A stretch of DNA of 64,000 bases from Shinella sp. WSJ-2. GTDB taxonomy: Bacteria > Pseudomonadota > Alphaproteobacteria > Rhizobiales > Rhizobiaceae. Where the stretch lies: the NCBI RefSeq assembly GCF_003432075.1, contig NZ_QWBU01000006.1:186001-250000 (forward strand), read 5' to 3'. The notes below the pieces were generated by a model that saw only the letters and a program-made list of their open reading frames with translations, was not told where the DNA came from and ran no database searches. Of this stretch, positions 9,693-18,910 are shown in pieces. Position numbers and translations under genes: made by a program. The first letter of the stretch is position 1. The number at the start of each line of letters is the position of its first letter.

Positions 9693-10772
9693 ATGGCCAG
9701 GGGAAACGGGCGCAATACAGACAAAGAAGGCGGCGGACGCCCGACAATGACGGACATCGCACGCATTGCCGGTGTTTCCCAGTCCAGTGTGTCGCTCGTG
9801 CTCAATGAGATGTCCGGCTCGCGCATTTCACCGGAAACGCAGCAGAAGGTGCGCGAGGCTGCTCATAAAATAGGTTATAAATTACCTGCGACCCGCAGCC
9901 CGGTCGCCGCCGCCCCCACGGTCGAGAAGGATACAATCGCCTTCATCGTCGATGAAATCTCCACCAGCCCGCATCCGGTGGTGAGCCTCGATGGTATCCG
10001 TGACTATGCCTTCGAGCAGGGGCTTCTGGTCTCCGCCCATGCCACCCGCTCCAATCCGGACCTCGAAGAGGCCGTTCTGCGCTCCGTGCTGCGTGATCCC
10101 TCGATTGCCGGCGTCATCTATGCGACGATCTTCACGCGAAAAGTCTCCGTTCCCAAGGCATTGAAGTCCGTTCCGACGGTGCTGCTCAACTGCTACGGCG
10201 AGCCGCGCCAGCATGTGGCGATCGTGCCGGGCGAGGTGGCGGGTGGCTTTACCGCGACGGCGCATCTGACGGCGCTTGGCCACAAGCGCATCGGTTTCAT
10301 CAATGGCGAGCCGTGGATGGATGCGGCGATGGATCGTCTGAAAGGCTACAAGCAGGCGCTTGCCACCGCCGACATCGCTTTCGACGAAAGCTTGGTGCGC
10401 GACGGAGACTGGCTGCCGCTGCGCGGCTATGAGGCGGGTCTCGACCTGCTCTCCATGGACAATCCACCCACCGCCATCTTCTGCGGCAACGACCTGATGG
10501 CGATCGGCGTGATGGAGGCGGCGCAGGAGAAGGGACTTCGCGTGCCGCAGGATGTCTCCGTCATGGGCTACGACGACCAGGAACTCGCCCGCTACACCCA
10601 TCCGCCGCTCTCGACGCTGGTGCTGCCCAACTACGAGATGGGCCAGAAGGCTGCCGAAATTCTGATCGACATGGCGATCCACGGCAAGCAGACGCGCGCT
10701 ATGACCATCAAGGTCGATGGCCCGCTGGTCGTACGCGACACGACAGCGGGGCTGCGCTCCGCGCGCGCCTGA
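9693..10772 (+). CDS. LacI-family transcriptional regulator
   Basis: A 359-residue LacI/GalR repressor. The N-terminal helix-turn-helix is classic ([20 protein letters not shown], about residues 20-40) with the hinge helix region after it, followed by a periplasmic-binding-protein-like effector domain (about residues 80-345) containing [12 protein letters not shown] and [16 protein letters not shown]. It is divergent from the ytfQ-like gene across a 175-bp region and most likely controls that operon with a sugar-derived effector. The start at ATG 9693 has GTGAGGA upstream; the in-frame ATG at 9660 lacks one and is less likely. Confidence 0.88.
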   Translation: MARGNGRNTDKEGGGRPTMTDIARIAGVSQSSVSLVLNEMSGSRISPETQQKVREAAHKIGYKLPATRSPVAAAPTVEKDTIAFIVDEISTSPHPVVSLDGIRDYAFEQGLLVSAHATRSNPDLEEAVLRSVLRDPSIAGVIYATIFTRKVSVPKALKSVPTVLLNCYGEPRQHVAIVPGEVAGGFTATAHLTALGHKRIGFINGEPWMDAAMDRLKGYKQALATADIAFDESLVRDGDWLPLRGYEAGLDLLSMDNPPTAIFCGNDLMAIGVMEAAQEKGLRVPQDVSVMGYDDQELARYTHPPLSTLVLPNYEMGQKAAEILIDMAIHGKQTRAMTIKVDGPLVVRDTTAGLRSARA

Positions 10773-10887
10773 GGCGGCCGAACCTGTCTTTTTGCAAGAT
10801 TTCCCTTTGACATGCCGGCGCGGTTGCTTGATTTCAGCCGATATTGCCCGACATGGTGTGCGAGCCGATGCCGCGAGACAGGGACCG

Positions 10888-11397
10888 TTGAAAAGCACTA
10901 GGAAAGACAAGGCGCCGCGGCCGAATAAGCCGAAAACCCTGCTGCAACAGCTTGCCGCCAAGCCGGAAAAGCTGTTTTCCGGGGCGTTTCGTCAGCAATA
11001 TGCCGCCTTGTGTTTTCGTTTCCTACCTGAGGCCGCCGGCATCGAAATCCTTGTCGTGACCTCGCGCGACAGCGGGCGCTGGATCATCCCCAAGGGCTGG
11101 CCGATGAAGGGCAGGAAACCCTACGAGGCCGCCGCGATCGAAGCCGTCCAGGAGGCCGGGGTTTCCGGAAAAGTCCGCAAGAAGCCGGTTGGCAGCTACA
11201 CCTATCTGAAGCTCCTTGATGACGGCGACGTCGTGCCCTGCATCGTCGACGTCTTCCAGATTGAAGTCACCGAGACCGCTGGAAAATTCAAGGAGAAGGG
11301 CGAACGCATCCTTGCCTGGGTCAGCCCGGACGAGGCGGCGCGGCGCGTGCGCGAGATTGAACTGAAATCGCTGCTGGTGGAATTTGTGCCGCGGTGA
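10888..11397 (+). CDS. Nudix hydrolase
   Basis: About 169 residues with the Nudix fold: IIPKGWPMKGRKPYEAAAIEA followed by VQEAGVSGKV marks the Nudix box, the metal-binding loop of enzymes that cleave nucleoside diphosphates linked to another moiety. The box is non-canonical (Ile where the REUXEE arginine usually sits, and Arg or Lys in place of the first Glu), a form seen in diphosphoinositol-polyphosphate-like branches. The start is uncertain: TTG 10888 follows GACAGGG, GTG 10858 lacks a ribosome-binding site, and the longest frame overlaps the LacI gene. Monocistronic. Substrate unknown. Confidence 0.72.
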   Translation: MKSTRKDKAPRPNKPKTLLQQLAAKPEKLFSGAFRQQYAALCFRFLPEAAGIEILVVTSRDSGRWIIPKGWPMKGRKPYEAAAIEAVQEAGVSGKVRKKPVGSYTYLKLLDDGDVVPCIVDVFQIEVTETAGKFKEKGERILAWVSPDEAARRVREIELKSLLVEFVPR

Positions 11398-11499
11398 CTT
11401 TATTCGGGTGCTATGCGTGTCTGGCCGGGCCGAATATTTTGATGCTGTGGACCTGCATTGAGGATATCTGAAACGTCCTGATAGCGTGAGGCCGGGGCC

Positions 11500-12522
11500 T
11501 TGATCGAGTTGCGACCGGAGATGCGCGCCATTTTTTCCATCCGCATAGCAGGCACGGGGCACGCAGTGCCGACTAAGGTGGTTCTGTCCGAGGCGCTAGA
11601 CCGACGGCTGGGATTTCCTGCCGGTCATCTGGAAAGGCTTTCGGGCGTGCGCAGCCGGCATGTCTGCGAGGCGGAAGACCAGATCGGCCTTGCCGTGGCC
11701 GCTGCCCGGCTCGCCATGGAAAGGGCCGCCGTTACTTCCGGGGATATCGACCTGGTGCTCGGCGCCTGCGGCATTCCCTACCAGACCCTGCCGTCAACGG
11801 CGCCGCTCGTGATGCGCGAGCTCAGCATTCCCGACGGTGCGGCTGCGGCTTTCGACGTCAATGCGACCTGTCTTAGCTTCCTGTCGGCCCTTGAACTGGC
11901 TGCCGGCCGTATCGCCGCCGGGCAGTCCCGCACCGCACTCGTCTTCTCCTCGGAAATCGCCTCGCGGGCGCTGCCCTGGAATGACCAGCCGGATGTCGCG
12001 GCCCTGTTCGGTGACGGCGCGGCCGCCGTCGTGCTGACGGCGGCGCCGGAAGGGGCGGGCGCTATCCGCGCGAGCCTCATGCGCACCTATCCTTCAGCCT
12101 ATGGGGCCTGTGAGATCGGCGCCGGCGGCACGCGCTTCGATTTCGTGCGCGAAGCGGCGGAATTTGCCGCCCATTCCGTCTTCCGCATGGACGGCAAGGA
12201 GCTCTTCCGCGTCACGCACCGGCATTTCCCCCGCTTCGTCGATGATCTTCTGGCCGCCGCCGGATGGACGCCCGCCGATGTCGATCTCGTCGTGCCGCAC
12301 CAGGCAAGTCCGCTGGCGCTGGAGCACATGATCGAGCAGACGGGCATGCCCGGCGCGCGCGTGGTCAATATCGCGGCGCGGTTCGGCAATCAGATTGCGG
12401 CGTCCATTCCGACCGCGCTCGACATCGCCTGGACTGAGGGTCGGATCACCAGGGGAACGCGGCTTCTGCTGCTCGGCACCTCGGCCGGCGTTTCCTTCGG
12501 CGGCATGGCCATCGAGGTCTGA
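11500..12522 (+). CDS. Beta-ketoacyl-ACP synthase III-like condensing enzyme
   Basis: A 340-residue thiolase-fold enzyme of the FabH/OleA superfamily. The Cys-His-Asn triad is intact: Cys124 (VNATCLSF), His267 (VPHQAS) and Asn297 (RFGNQIA); the C-terminal GTSAGVSFGG loop is also conserved. Such enzymes join an acyl thioester to malonyl-ACP or another acyl-CoA. It is the first gene of a six-gene coupled operon. A housekeeping FabH would normally sit in a fatty-acid context, so a dedicated pathway role is inferred. The start is a TTG at 11500 preceded by GTGAGG; ATG 11521 is an alternative that is poorly spaced from GGAG. Confidence 0.83.
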   Translation: MIELRPEMRAIFSIRIAGTGHAVPTKVVLSEALDRRLGFPAGHLERLSGVRSRHVCEAEDQIGLAVAAARLAMERAAVTSGDIDLVLGACGIPYQTLPSTAPLVMRELSIPDGAAAAFDVNATCLSFLSALELAAGRIAAGQSRTALVFSSEIASRALPWNDQPDVAALFGDGAAAVVLTAAPEGAGAIRASLMRTYPSAYGACEIGAGGTRFDFVREAAEFAAHSVFRMDGKELFRVTHRHFPRFVDDLLAAAGWTPADVDLVVPHQASPLALEHMIEQTGMPGARVVNIAARFGNQIAASIPTALDIAWTEGRITRGTRLLLLGTSAGVSFGGMAIEV

Positions 12523-12527
12523 TCGCG

Positions 12528-13508
12528 ATGCGTGTCCTGGTCACCGGAGCGACGGGGTTTCTGGGTGGGAGACTGATCCGGCATCTTGGCGCCCGCGGGC
12601 TCGATGCCATCGGCCTCGGACGCGATGAAGCCCGTTGCCGCGCGCTTCAGGATGCGGGTTTCACGATTGTCCGCGCCGACCTTTCCCGTTCCGTCCTGCA
12701 TCTGGCCGGCGTTATCGGCCGGGTGGACGCCGTCGTCCATTGCGCCGCGCTCTCGGCCCCCTGGGGTCGGCTTGCCGCCTTCCGCGCCGCCAATGTGGAG
12801 GGCACGCGACATGCGCTCGATCTGGCCGAAGCGCTCGGCGCCCGCCGGTTCGTCAATATCTCCTCGCCGACGGTCTATTTCGAGATGAAGGACAAGATCG
12901 CCGTCGCCGAGACCGCATCCCTGCCGCGCCCGATCAATGCCTATGCCCGGACCAAGGCGGAGGCCGAGCAGCTGGTTCTGGCGCGGGCAAAACTCGGCCC
13001 GGTCAACCTGCGGCCCCGAGGGATTTATGGCGCGGGAGAGGAAACGCTGCTGCCACGCCTCATCGCCGCCGCCCGCCGCGGGCCTCTACCGCTGCTGCGC
13101 TCCAGCGCCGCGGCCATCGATCTCACCCATGTCGATGACGTGGTAACAGCGATCGAGGCGGCGCTGAGCGCCGATCCTGCGGTTGAAGGCGAGACGTTCA
13201 ACATTTCGGGCGGCGAAATGGTGCCTATATGCGATCTCGTCGAGCGCGTTTGCTCGGCGCTTTCCGTGCCGCTGCGCTGGAAGCCAGTGCCGTTCTATCC
13301 GGCGCTCCTGCTGGCGCGTTTTGCGGAAATGGCGAGCCTTGCCCGCCCTGTTCCGAAAGAGCCTCTGGTTACGCCCTATACGCTCGGCCTCTTCGCGTTT
13401 CGGCAAAGTCTCGATATCTCCAAGGCGCAGCGGAGGCTTGGCTGGCAACCCCGGATTTCGCTTGAGCACGGTCTGGCCATGACGCTGGACAGAAGGCGCG
13501 CGCCATGA
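12528..13508 (+). CDS. NAD(P)-dependent epimerase/reductase (extended SDR, 3-beta-HSD/OleD-like)
   Basis: A 326-residue extended short-chain dehydrogenase. The N-terminal Rossmann motif TGATGFLGG (residues 6-14) binds NAD(P), and the catalytic Tyr139-X3-Lys143 (NAYARTK) is preceded by a Ser in ISSPTVY. The overall pattern (RPRGIYGAGEETLLPRL, LTHVDDVV) is that of 3-beta-hydroxysteroid-dehydrogenase-like and OleD-type reductases that act on beta-keto or beta-hydroxy acyl products. It follows the ketoacyl synthase by 5 bp, so reduction of the condensation product is the natural inference. It overlaps the next gene by 4 bp. Confidence 0.83.
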   Translation: MRVLVTGATGFLGGRLIRHLGARGLDAIGLGRDEARCRALQDAGFTIVRADLSRSVLHLAGVIGRVDAVVHCAALSAPWGRLAAFRAANVEGTRHALDLAEALGARRFVNISSPTVYFEMKDKIAVAETASLPRPINAYARTKAEAEQLVLARAKLGPVNLRPRGIYGAGEETLLPRLIAAARRGPLPLLRSSAAAIDLTHVDDVVTAIEAALSADPAVEGETFNISGGEMVPICDLVERVCSALSVPLRWKPVPFYPALLLARFAEMASLARPVPKEPLVTPYTLGLFAFRQSLDISKAQRRLGWQPRISLEHGLAMTLDRRRAP

Positions 13509-14326
13509 AGCCGATTTTTGCCAACAGCGCTTTCGTCTTGGCGCCGGAACGGCTGTTCCTGCGCGGTGGAGCCTGGCGGCGTGTGCCGTTGAAGGTGCGC
13601 TACGGCTTCTTCCGGCACCCGACGGCCGGCGCCGTGCTGATCGACACGGGCTATGGTCCGAGCGTAACGCAGGGGCCGCGCAGTCTGACGCTGCGTCTCT
13701 ACAACAGGGTCCTCGGCCCCAGTCTGGTGGCCGACGGCCAACCCGAACCCGTTCTGCGGCGGCTCGGCCTGAAGGTCGAGGATGTCGGCACCATCATCGT
13801 CACGCATTTCCACGCCGATCACGTTGCGGGTCTCAATCTCTTCCCGAAAGCGCGGATCGTCGCGAAGGCTGAGGTGCTCCGGACAATCCTGAAGCAGTCC
13901 GCGTACAAGAACCTGCGCCATGGTGTTTTCTCCGAGCTTCTGCCGGCCGATCTCGCTTCGCGGGTGGAGGATGTCGATGGCGTTGCTGTACGCGAGGCTC
14001 CGCTTGGGCTCGGAAGAGGCCGCGATCTCTTCGGCGATGGCAGCGTGCTCGCCATGAATCTACCCGGCCATGCCGAAGGCCATTTCGGTCTCTGCTTCGC
14101 CAACCTGCCCGTGCCGCTTCTCTATGCAGTGGACGCGCAATGGTGCGCCGAAGCGCTGGAGGAGGGCCGCCGCCCCGGCTTCCCGGCGAGTCTGATCGCC
14201 CACGATCCTAATGCGCTTGCCGAGAGCGCCCGCCGTGTCCTGGCATTCCGTCAGGCGGGTGGTGCGGTGCTGCTGTGCCATGATCCGGCCGAGAGCCGCT
14301 ACGATCTTGCCGCGGAGGTGCCATGA
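13505..14326 (+). CDS. MBL-fold metallo-hydrolase
   Basis: A 273-residue metallo-beta-lactamase-fold enzyme. The zinc motif THFHADH (His101, His103, Asp105, His106) is intact, with further metal-ligand candidates in NLPGHAEGH and a C-terminal LLCHDPAE. It starts with an ATG overlapping the SDR stop by 4 bp (ATGA) and ends in the same way with the next gene, showing translational coupling. Family members hydrolyse lactones, thioesters or phosphoesters; a thioester or lactone in this acyl pathway is an inference. No signal peptide, so cytosolic. Confidence 0.8.
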   Translation: MKPIFANSAFVLAPERLFLRGGAWRRVPLKVRYGFFRHPTAGAVLIDTGYGPSVTQGPRSLTLRLYNRVLGPSLVADGQPEPVLRRLGLKVEDVGTIIVTHFHADHVAGLNLFPKARIVAKAEVLRTILKQSAYKNLRHGVFSELLPADLASRVEDVDGVAVREAPLGLGRGRDLFGDGSVLAMNLPGHAEGHFGLCFANLPVPLLYAVDAQWCAEALEEGRRPGFPASLIAHDPNALAESARRVLAFRQAGGAVLLCHDPAESRYDLAAEVP

Positions 14327-15594
14327 CCGGCCGGCTCCGCATCGCCTCGGCCTTCGCGCAAACGCGGTGGACCTGCCGTGCCGGCCATTCGCGCGCTGCA
14401 TTCGAACGGGGACAGGCCGCAGCCCTTCGCCGCTGGCTGGAACAGGACCTGTCCGGCGTTGATTTCTATCGCAACGCGCCGCCTCGGCTGGAGGCGCTGC
14501 CGATCATCGACAAGGCCGTCGTCATGGCGGATTTCGCGGCCTTCAACCGGGGACGGATTACGGCGGAAGCGGGCTGGCGGGCGTTCGAAACGACCGGCAG
14601 ATGGGGTGACATCAGCATCGGCGCCAGCACGGGCACCAGCGGCAACCGCGCGCTGTATGCCATTACATCAGCGGAACAAGACCGCTGGCTCGGCACGATC
14701 CTCGCCAAGGCGGTGCCGCGGTTTCTCGTCGAGCCCGAGCGCGTTGCCGTCATCCTGCCCCAGAATTCCGCACTCTACGATGGCGCCCGCCAGTCGCGCC
14801 TGCTGCGGCTGGAGTTCTTCGACCTGCGGCAGGGCCTCGAAAGCTGGATGCCCGCGCTGGAGACCTTCGCGCCGACCACCATCGTCGCGCCACCCCGGGT
14901 CCTGCGCCATCTGGCGGAAAATTCCGAAAGGCTGAAGCCGCGACGGCTTTTCGCCGGCGCCGAGACGTTGGACCCGGTGGACCGCACCGTCATCGAAGCG
15001 CGTTTCGGCAAAAAGCTCGGGCAGATCTATATGGCGACGGAGGGGCTTTTCGCGGTTTCCTGCGCCAAGGGCAGGCTTCATCTGGCGGAGGATGCCAATG
15101 TTTTCGAGTTTGAGCCTGTCGCGGATGGATTGGTCGCCCCGCTGGTGACGGGTTTCCGCCGCCGCTTCCAGATCATGGCGCGCTACCGCATGAACGATCT
15201 CCTGCGCCTGTCGGATTGCTCCTGCGCCTGCGGTTCTCCTCTGCGGGTGGTTGACGAGATCGTCGGACGGCTGGACGACGTCTTTGTCTTTGAACGCGGC
15301 GATGGCGCGCGGCTTCTGGTGACGCCCGACGTGATGCGCAATGCCGTGCTCGACGCCGCCCGCGCGATCACCGATTTCCGTATCATCCGGGAAGCGCATG
15401 GCGGTATAATCCTCGTGCTGGAGCCGGGCCTTCCAGACGAGAGTGCCATGGCGGCGCGGGATGCGCTCGGCAGGGCGTTTTCGCAGCGCGGGCTCGGCCC
15501 GGAGATTGTCGTGCGGCGCGAGGCAATGGCCTTCGAGGTGCGTCGCAAGCTGCGGCGGGTGGAAAACCGCTATCGGCCGGAGGGCGGGGCATGA
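14323..15594 (+). CDS. PaaK/F390-synthetase-like adenylate-forming enzyme
   Basis: A 423-residue protein resembling phenylacetate-CoA ligase and coenzyme F390 synthetase-related proteins. The glycine/threonine-rich adenylate loop is visible ([11 protein letters not shown], about residue 107), with YMATEGLF as the second ATP motif, a Cys-rich DCSCACGS segment and GRLDDVFVF, typical of the C-terminal hinge. These enzymes activate carboxylates as acyl-AMP. At 423 residues it is close to PaaK length. Within the cluster it could activate an acid for transfer or ring closure. Coupled by 4-bp overlaps on both sides. Substrate unknown. Confidence 0.75.
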   Translation: MTGRLRIASAFAQTRWTCRAGHSRAAFERGQAAALRRWLEQDLSGVDFYRNAPPRLEALPIIDKAVVMADFAAFNRGRITAEAGWRAFETTGRWGDISIGASTGTSGNRALYAITSAEQDRWLGTILAKAVPRFLVEPERVAVILPQNSALYDGARQSRLLRLEFFDLRQGLESWMPALETFAPTTIVAPPRVLRHLAENSERLKPRRLFAGAETLDPVDRTVIEARFGKKLGQIYMATEGLFAVSCAKGRLHLAEDANVFEFEPVADGLVAPLVTGFRRRFQIMARYRMNDLLRLSDCSCACGSPLRVVDEIVGRLDDVFVFERGDGARLLVTPDVMRNAVLDAARAITDFRIIREAHGGIILVLEPGLPDESAMAARDALGRAFSQRGLGPEIVVRREAMAFEVRRKLRRVENRYRPEGGA

Positions 15595-16712
15595 TCGTGC
15601 TGCCCCAGCAGGACGAGCGGGTGGGCAATGCGCCGGAAGCGGTTCGCCGCTTCGTCGCGCTTTTCAACGCCCATCCCGTGGCCGACCTCATCGGCAATCT
15701 GGTGACAGTGGTCGAATCCGTCGAGGTTGAAGGGCGGCATTTCCCGATCACGCTCAACGACCGGCGGGATGCGCCGACCTGCTATATCTGCTGCCCGAGC
15801 AGTGCCTATGTCGACTATGCCATCGATGAGACCCGCAATTTTGCTGCCGCCCCCATGGTGCGCGGCGCGGCGCGCGCCCTCATCCGCGCCTGCCGTCCGT
15901 TGGTGGCGGCAAGCGGGCTCGACCAGCAGGTGCAGGTCAACAACTGGCTGCTGTCCACCAATCCGGTGCCGCTGATTTCGCCCTCGGCGGCGGCCCTGCT
16001 GATGGCGCAGCTGCGCGAAAAATATCCCGACAGGGCGATTGTCATCCGCTCGCTCAACGAGACGGCGGACGGCCCTTCCATGGCCAGTCTCAAGGCGGCG
16101 GGGTTTCGCTTTCTTGCCGCGCGGCGCGTCTATCTGTTCTCTGGCGAGGGCGCGCGGAAAACGCAGAACCAGTCATATGACCGCACGCTTCTCTCGCGCA
16201 CGCCCTATCGCTTCGCATGCGGTGAGAGCTTTACGGAGGCGGACTACGTCCGCGCCGCCGAACTCTACAAGCTGCTCTATCTCGACAAATACACGCCGCT
16301 GAACCCGCACTACTCCGCCCTCTATATCCGCGAAATGCATCGGCACGGCCTGTTCGACCTGATCGGCTTCCGGGATGGCAACGGGCGGCTCGCCGCAGTT
16401 TCAGGCTTCTTCGCCAATGGCCGCACGCTGACGCAGCCGATCGTCGGTTATGACACGAGCCTTCCGCTGAAGGACGGGCTCTACCGGCTGGTGATGGCGA
16501 CGGGGCAGAGTATTGCGGCCGAACGCGGTCTGTTCTTCAACATGAGCGCCGGCGCCGGCCGATTTAAAAGCCTGCGCGGCGCAGAACCCGTTATCGAGTA
16601 CAACGCCGTCTATGTCGCCCATCTTCCGCTGAAACAGCGCCTCGCGGTGCGGCTCATGGAGGGGCTGTTGCGGCGCATCGGCATTCCGCTTCTGGAGGCA
16701 TTCGATCTATGA
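15591..16712 (+). CDS. Uncharacterised protein with a GNAT-like acyltransferase fold
   Basis: A 373-residue soluble protein that I do not recognise as a named family. The region [20 protein letters not shown] followed by [12 protein letters not shown] and [13 protein letters not shown] resembles the central strands and helix of a GNAT or FemAB-like acyltransferase, and the end [17 protein letters not shown] fits the acceptor side. The N-terminal half carries RSLNE and [12 protein letters not shown], which could be a second, degenerate copy. It sits inside the coupled operon, so an acyl- or aminoacyl-transfer step is plausible but unproven. Confidence 0.6.
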   Translation: MIVLPQQDERVGNAPEAVRRFVALFNAHPVADLIGNLVTVVESVEVEGRHFPITLNDRRDAPTCYICCPSSAYVDYAIDETRNFAAAPMVRGAARALIRACRPLVAASGLDQQVQVNNWLLSTNPVPLISPSAAALLMAQLREKYPDRAIVIRSLNETADGPSMASLKAAGFRFLAARRVYLFSGEGARKTQNQSYDRTLLSRTPYRFACGESFTEADYVRAAELYKLLYLDKYTPLNPHYSALYIREMHRHGLFDLIGFRDGNGRLAAVSGFFANGRTLTQPIVGYDTSLPLKDGLYRLVMATGQSIAAERGLFFNMSAGAGRFKSLRGAEPVIEYNAVYVAHLPLKQRLAVRLMEGLLRRIGIPLLEAFDL

Positions 16713-17698
16713 ACTCTTCTCCCGACGAATGGCAGGCGGTGGCAATTGCGGCAACGATCGGCAAGGCGCCGCGGCGCATCCTGCTGTCCGGCCTGCCGGT
16801 CGTGTTGTTTCGCAGCGGCGCGGAGATCGCCGCGTTGCACGACCGCTGCCCGCACCGGCATGTGGAACTGTCGAAGGGCAAGGTCGAAAACGGCGAGATC
16901 GAATGTCCCTATCACGGCTGGCGCTTCAACGCGGCCGGTGCCTGCACGGCCATTCCAGGACTGACGGGCGCGGTGCCCGGCTATCGGGTGCCTAGGCTCA
17001 GGACGGTAGTGAAGGATGGCGTCGTCTTCGTCGCGCGCGGCGAGCCGGAGGGCGAGCCTTATCTGCATTGCGCGGAGGGGCAGAAGATCATCATGAAGCT
17101 TGTGGAGAGCAGCACGCGCTCGACGCTGGTCGATACGGCCGAAAACATTCTCGACGCCACGCACACGCATTTCACTCACAAGGGGCTTCTGCGCGGCCTA
17201 AGCAGCGAGCGCCAGCGCGTTCGGGTCGACGTGTCGGGCGGTCCGGGCTGGATCGAAGCGTGTTACACCGGCGAAGAGCGTCAGCATGGCCTGATCAGCC
17301 GGCTGCTGGAGGGCGACCGGGTCAAGACGATCGGGCGTTTTCGCGCGCCCGGCATTGCGGAACTGGAATATTGGGGGGCGAAAGGGCTGGTGCTGGCCAC
17401 GACCTTCCATCTTCGGCAGGCCGCGGAAAACCAGGTGGACGGCATCGGCTGCCTGATCGGCCCGCGCGGCGGCTTGCTTGACCACCTCAAATCCTATGCT
17501 TTCCGGCCGATGTTCCGCATCGCGCTGGAGCAGGACCGCCGGGTGCTGACCTCTGCGAGCCTTAACGCCGCCCATTGGCCGGAGGCCGCGCCAATCGTCG
17601 GCCCGCTGGATTTCCTGCGCCGCAGCATCGAGGCCATCATGGCCGGCACGCTGCCGCCTGTCGCAGAAAAGCCGGAGACCTTTTACATCGAACTTTGA
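16709..17698 (+). CDS. Rieske non-heme iron oxygenase, alpha-subunit type
   Basis: A 329-residue Rieske oxygenase. The [2Fe-2S] ligands are Cys47-X-His49 (CPHRH) and Cys66-X2-His69 (CPYHGW). The mononuclear iron site has the classic D-X2-H-X4-H in [12 protein letters not shown] (Asp149, His152, His157). These enzymes hydroxylate, desaturate or N-oxygenate small molecules and need a reductase, which is not encoded here. Length matches single-component oxygenases of the vanillate O-demethylase or cholesterol-desaturase type rather than large dioxygenases. Last gene of the operon; its 3' end overlaps the convergent ATP-grasp gene by 16 bp. Confidence 0.85.
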   Translation: MNSSPDEWQAVAIAATIGKAPRRILLSGLPVVLFRSGAEIAALHDRCPHRHVELSKGKVENGEIECPYHGWRFNAAGACTAIPGLTGAVPGYRVPRLRTVVKDGVVFVARGEPEGEPYLHCAEGQKIIMKLVESSTRSTLVDTAENILDATHTHFTHKGLLRGLSSERQRVRVDVSGGPGWIEACYTGEERQHGLISRLLEGDRVKTIGRFRAPGIAELEYWGAKGLVLATTFHLRQAAENQVDGIGCLIGPRGGLLDHLKSYAFRPMFRIALEQDRRVLTSASLNAAHWPEAAPIVGPLDFLRRSIEAIMAGTLPPVAEKPETFYIEL

Positions 17699-18858
17699 TC
17701 CGGCCCGTCCCATTCGATATCGCGGGTCGAGGCGCGTTGCAGCGAAATCCGGTGACGCAGCGCCAGCGCGGCGATCTCACTGAGCGCCCGCCACTGCGCC
17801 CGTTTCGGAGCCGGATCATCCGGCCAGTCGAGAAGCTCGTCGGCGCCCCTCAAGTTGCGTAGAAAACTGCCGATCGCACCCGAGCGCAACGCGGCCGGCA
17901 GTCCGTAGAGCCAGAGTGCGAGGCGGACTGTCTGCGGGCGAACGACATCGGGTCCGACGGCTCCTTCGCCGGCGGCGATCGCTGCCGTGAAGGCCTGCGG
18001 GTTCCGGAAGAAATGCAGGCCGCTCGTGGCGCGTGGATTGCACTCGAGCGGCAGCACGGTGCCGTCAGGCCGGCGGATCAGGTCGAAGGACAACTGGCCG
18101 GTCCAGCAGGTGCCCGCGGCGAAGCGGCTGACAAAAGCCTTAGCGGCGCCATTCTCGACCGGCACGAAGTAGATGCCGGCCCCTTTGCCGGCGCGATAGA
18201 CCGAACGGTAGAGCGAAAAAGCTTGCAGGCGGCCTTCATTGGCGATGGCGTAGGCGCTGAGCTCCTCGCCTTCGAGGAACTCCTGGGCGACCCAGGGCGC
18301 CTGCGGCGTCGGGGCGAACGCATCGAGGTCTTCCGGCCGGGGACGAAGCAGGACGCGGCTTGCGAAACGCGACCAGGCCGGCTTGAAGACTAGCTTTGAT
18401 GCTGACCCGCTGATAGCGGCGAGGTCGGCCCGATCCCTGATGAGCGTCGTTTGCGGTGCAGCGAGGCCGAGGTCTTTGCACAGTTCGATGAAATCGAACT
18501 TGTTGTGCGCGCGGGCAAGCAGATCGCTATCCGGGGCGAAAAGCCTTGCCGCCGGATGCCGCTCGCGCCAGACGGCGGCGAGGTAAAACACCTCCTCGCA
18601 GGTCGGCAGGACCAGCGAGATGCCTTCCCGTTTCACCAGAGCCGCGACGGCATCGCCATAGGCTTGCGGCTCGAAGCGCGGCGGCGGCAGGCGGACATAA
18701 CGGGTGCAGGCGCTGCTGGCGGCGGAGAGGGGAAAGGCCGGCGTATCGGCCAGCACGACGCGCCAGCCCGCGCCGTGGAACAGCCGCGCCAGATGCAGCG
18801 CGACGGGTGCGCGTGCGCCGGTAATCAGGACGGATTGGGACGGGGTGGAGGCTGGCAT
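17683..18858 (-). CDS. ATP-grasp domain ligase (CarB-like fold)
   Basis: A 391-residue protein with an N-terminal Rossmann-like pre-ATP-grasp domain (SVLITGARAPVALHLARL) and an ATP-grasp core: KLVFKPAWSRFASRV is the first nucleotide-binding strand, WVAQEFLEGEELSAYAIA the hinge and LPLECNPRATSGLHFF the metal-binding loop with Glu and Asn. Such ligases couple carboxylates to amines or other nucleophiles with ATP. Its stop overlaps the 3' end of the Rieske gene on the other strand, and the conserved proximity suggests it serves the same pathway. The C-terminal 100 residues have no recognisable domain. Substrate unknown. Confidence 0.75.
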   Translation of the reverse strand: MPASTPSQSVLITGARAPVALHLARLFHGAGWRVVLADTPAFPLSAASSACTRYVRLPPPRFEPQAYGDAVAALVKREGISLVLPTCEEVFYLAAVWRERHPAARLFAPDSDLLARAHNKFDFIELCKDLGLAAPQTTLIRDRADLAAISGSASKLVFKPAWSRFASRVLLRPRPEDLDAFAPTPQAPWVAQEFLEGEELSAYAIANEGRLQAFSLYRSVYRAGKGAGIYFVPVENGAAKAFVSRFAAGTCWTGQLSFDLIRRPDGTVLPLECNPRATSGLHFFRNPQAFTAAIAAGEGAVGPDVVRPQTVRLALWLYGLPAALRSGAIGSFLRNLRGADELLDWPDDPAPKRAQWRALSEIAALALRHRISLQRASTRDIEWDGPDQSSM

Positions 18859-18910
18859 CGGGTCCGGTTTTCTAAGGGTTCTGTTCTATAGACGATTCTG
18901 AAGTACCGGA

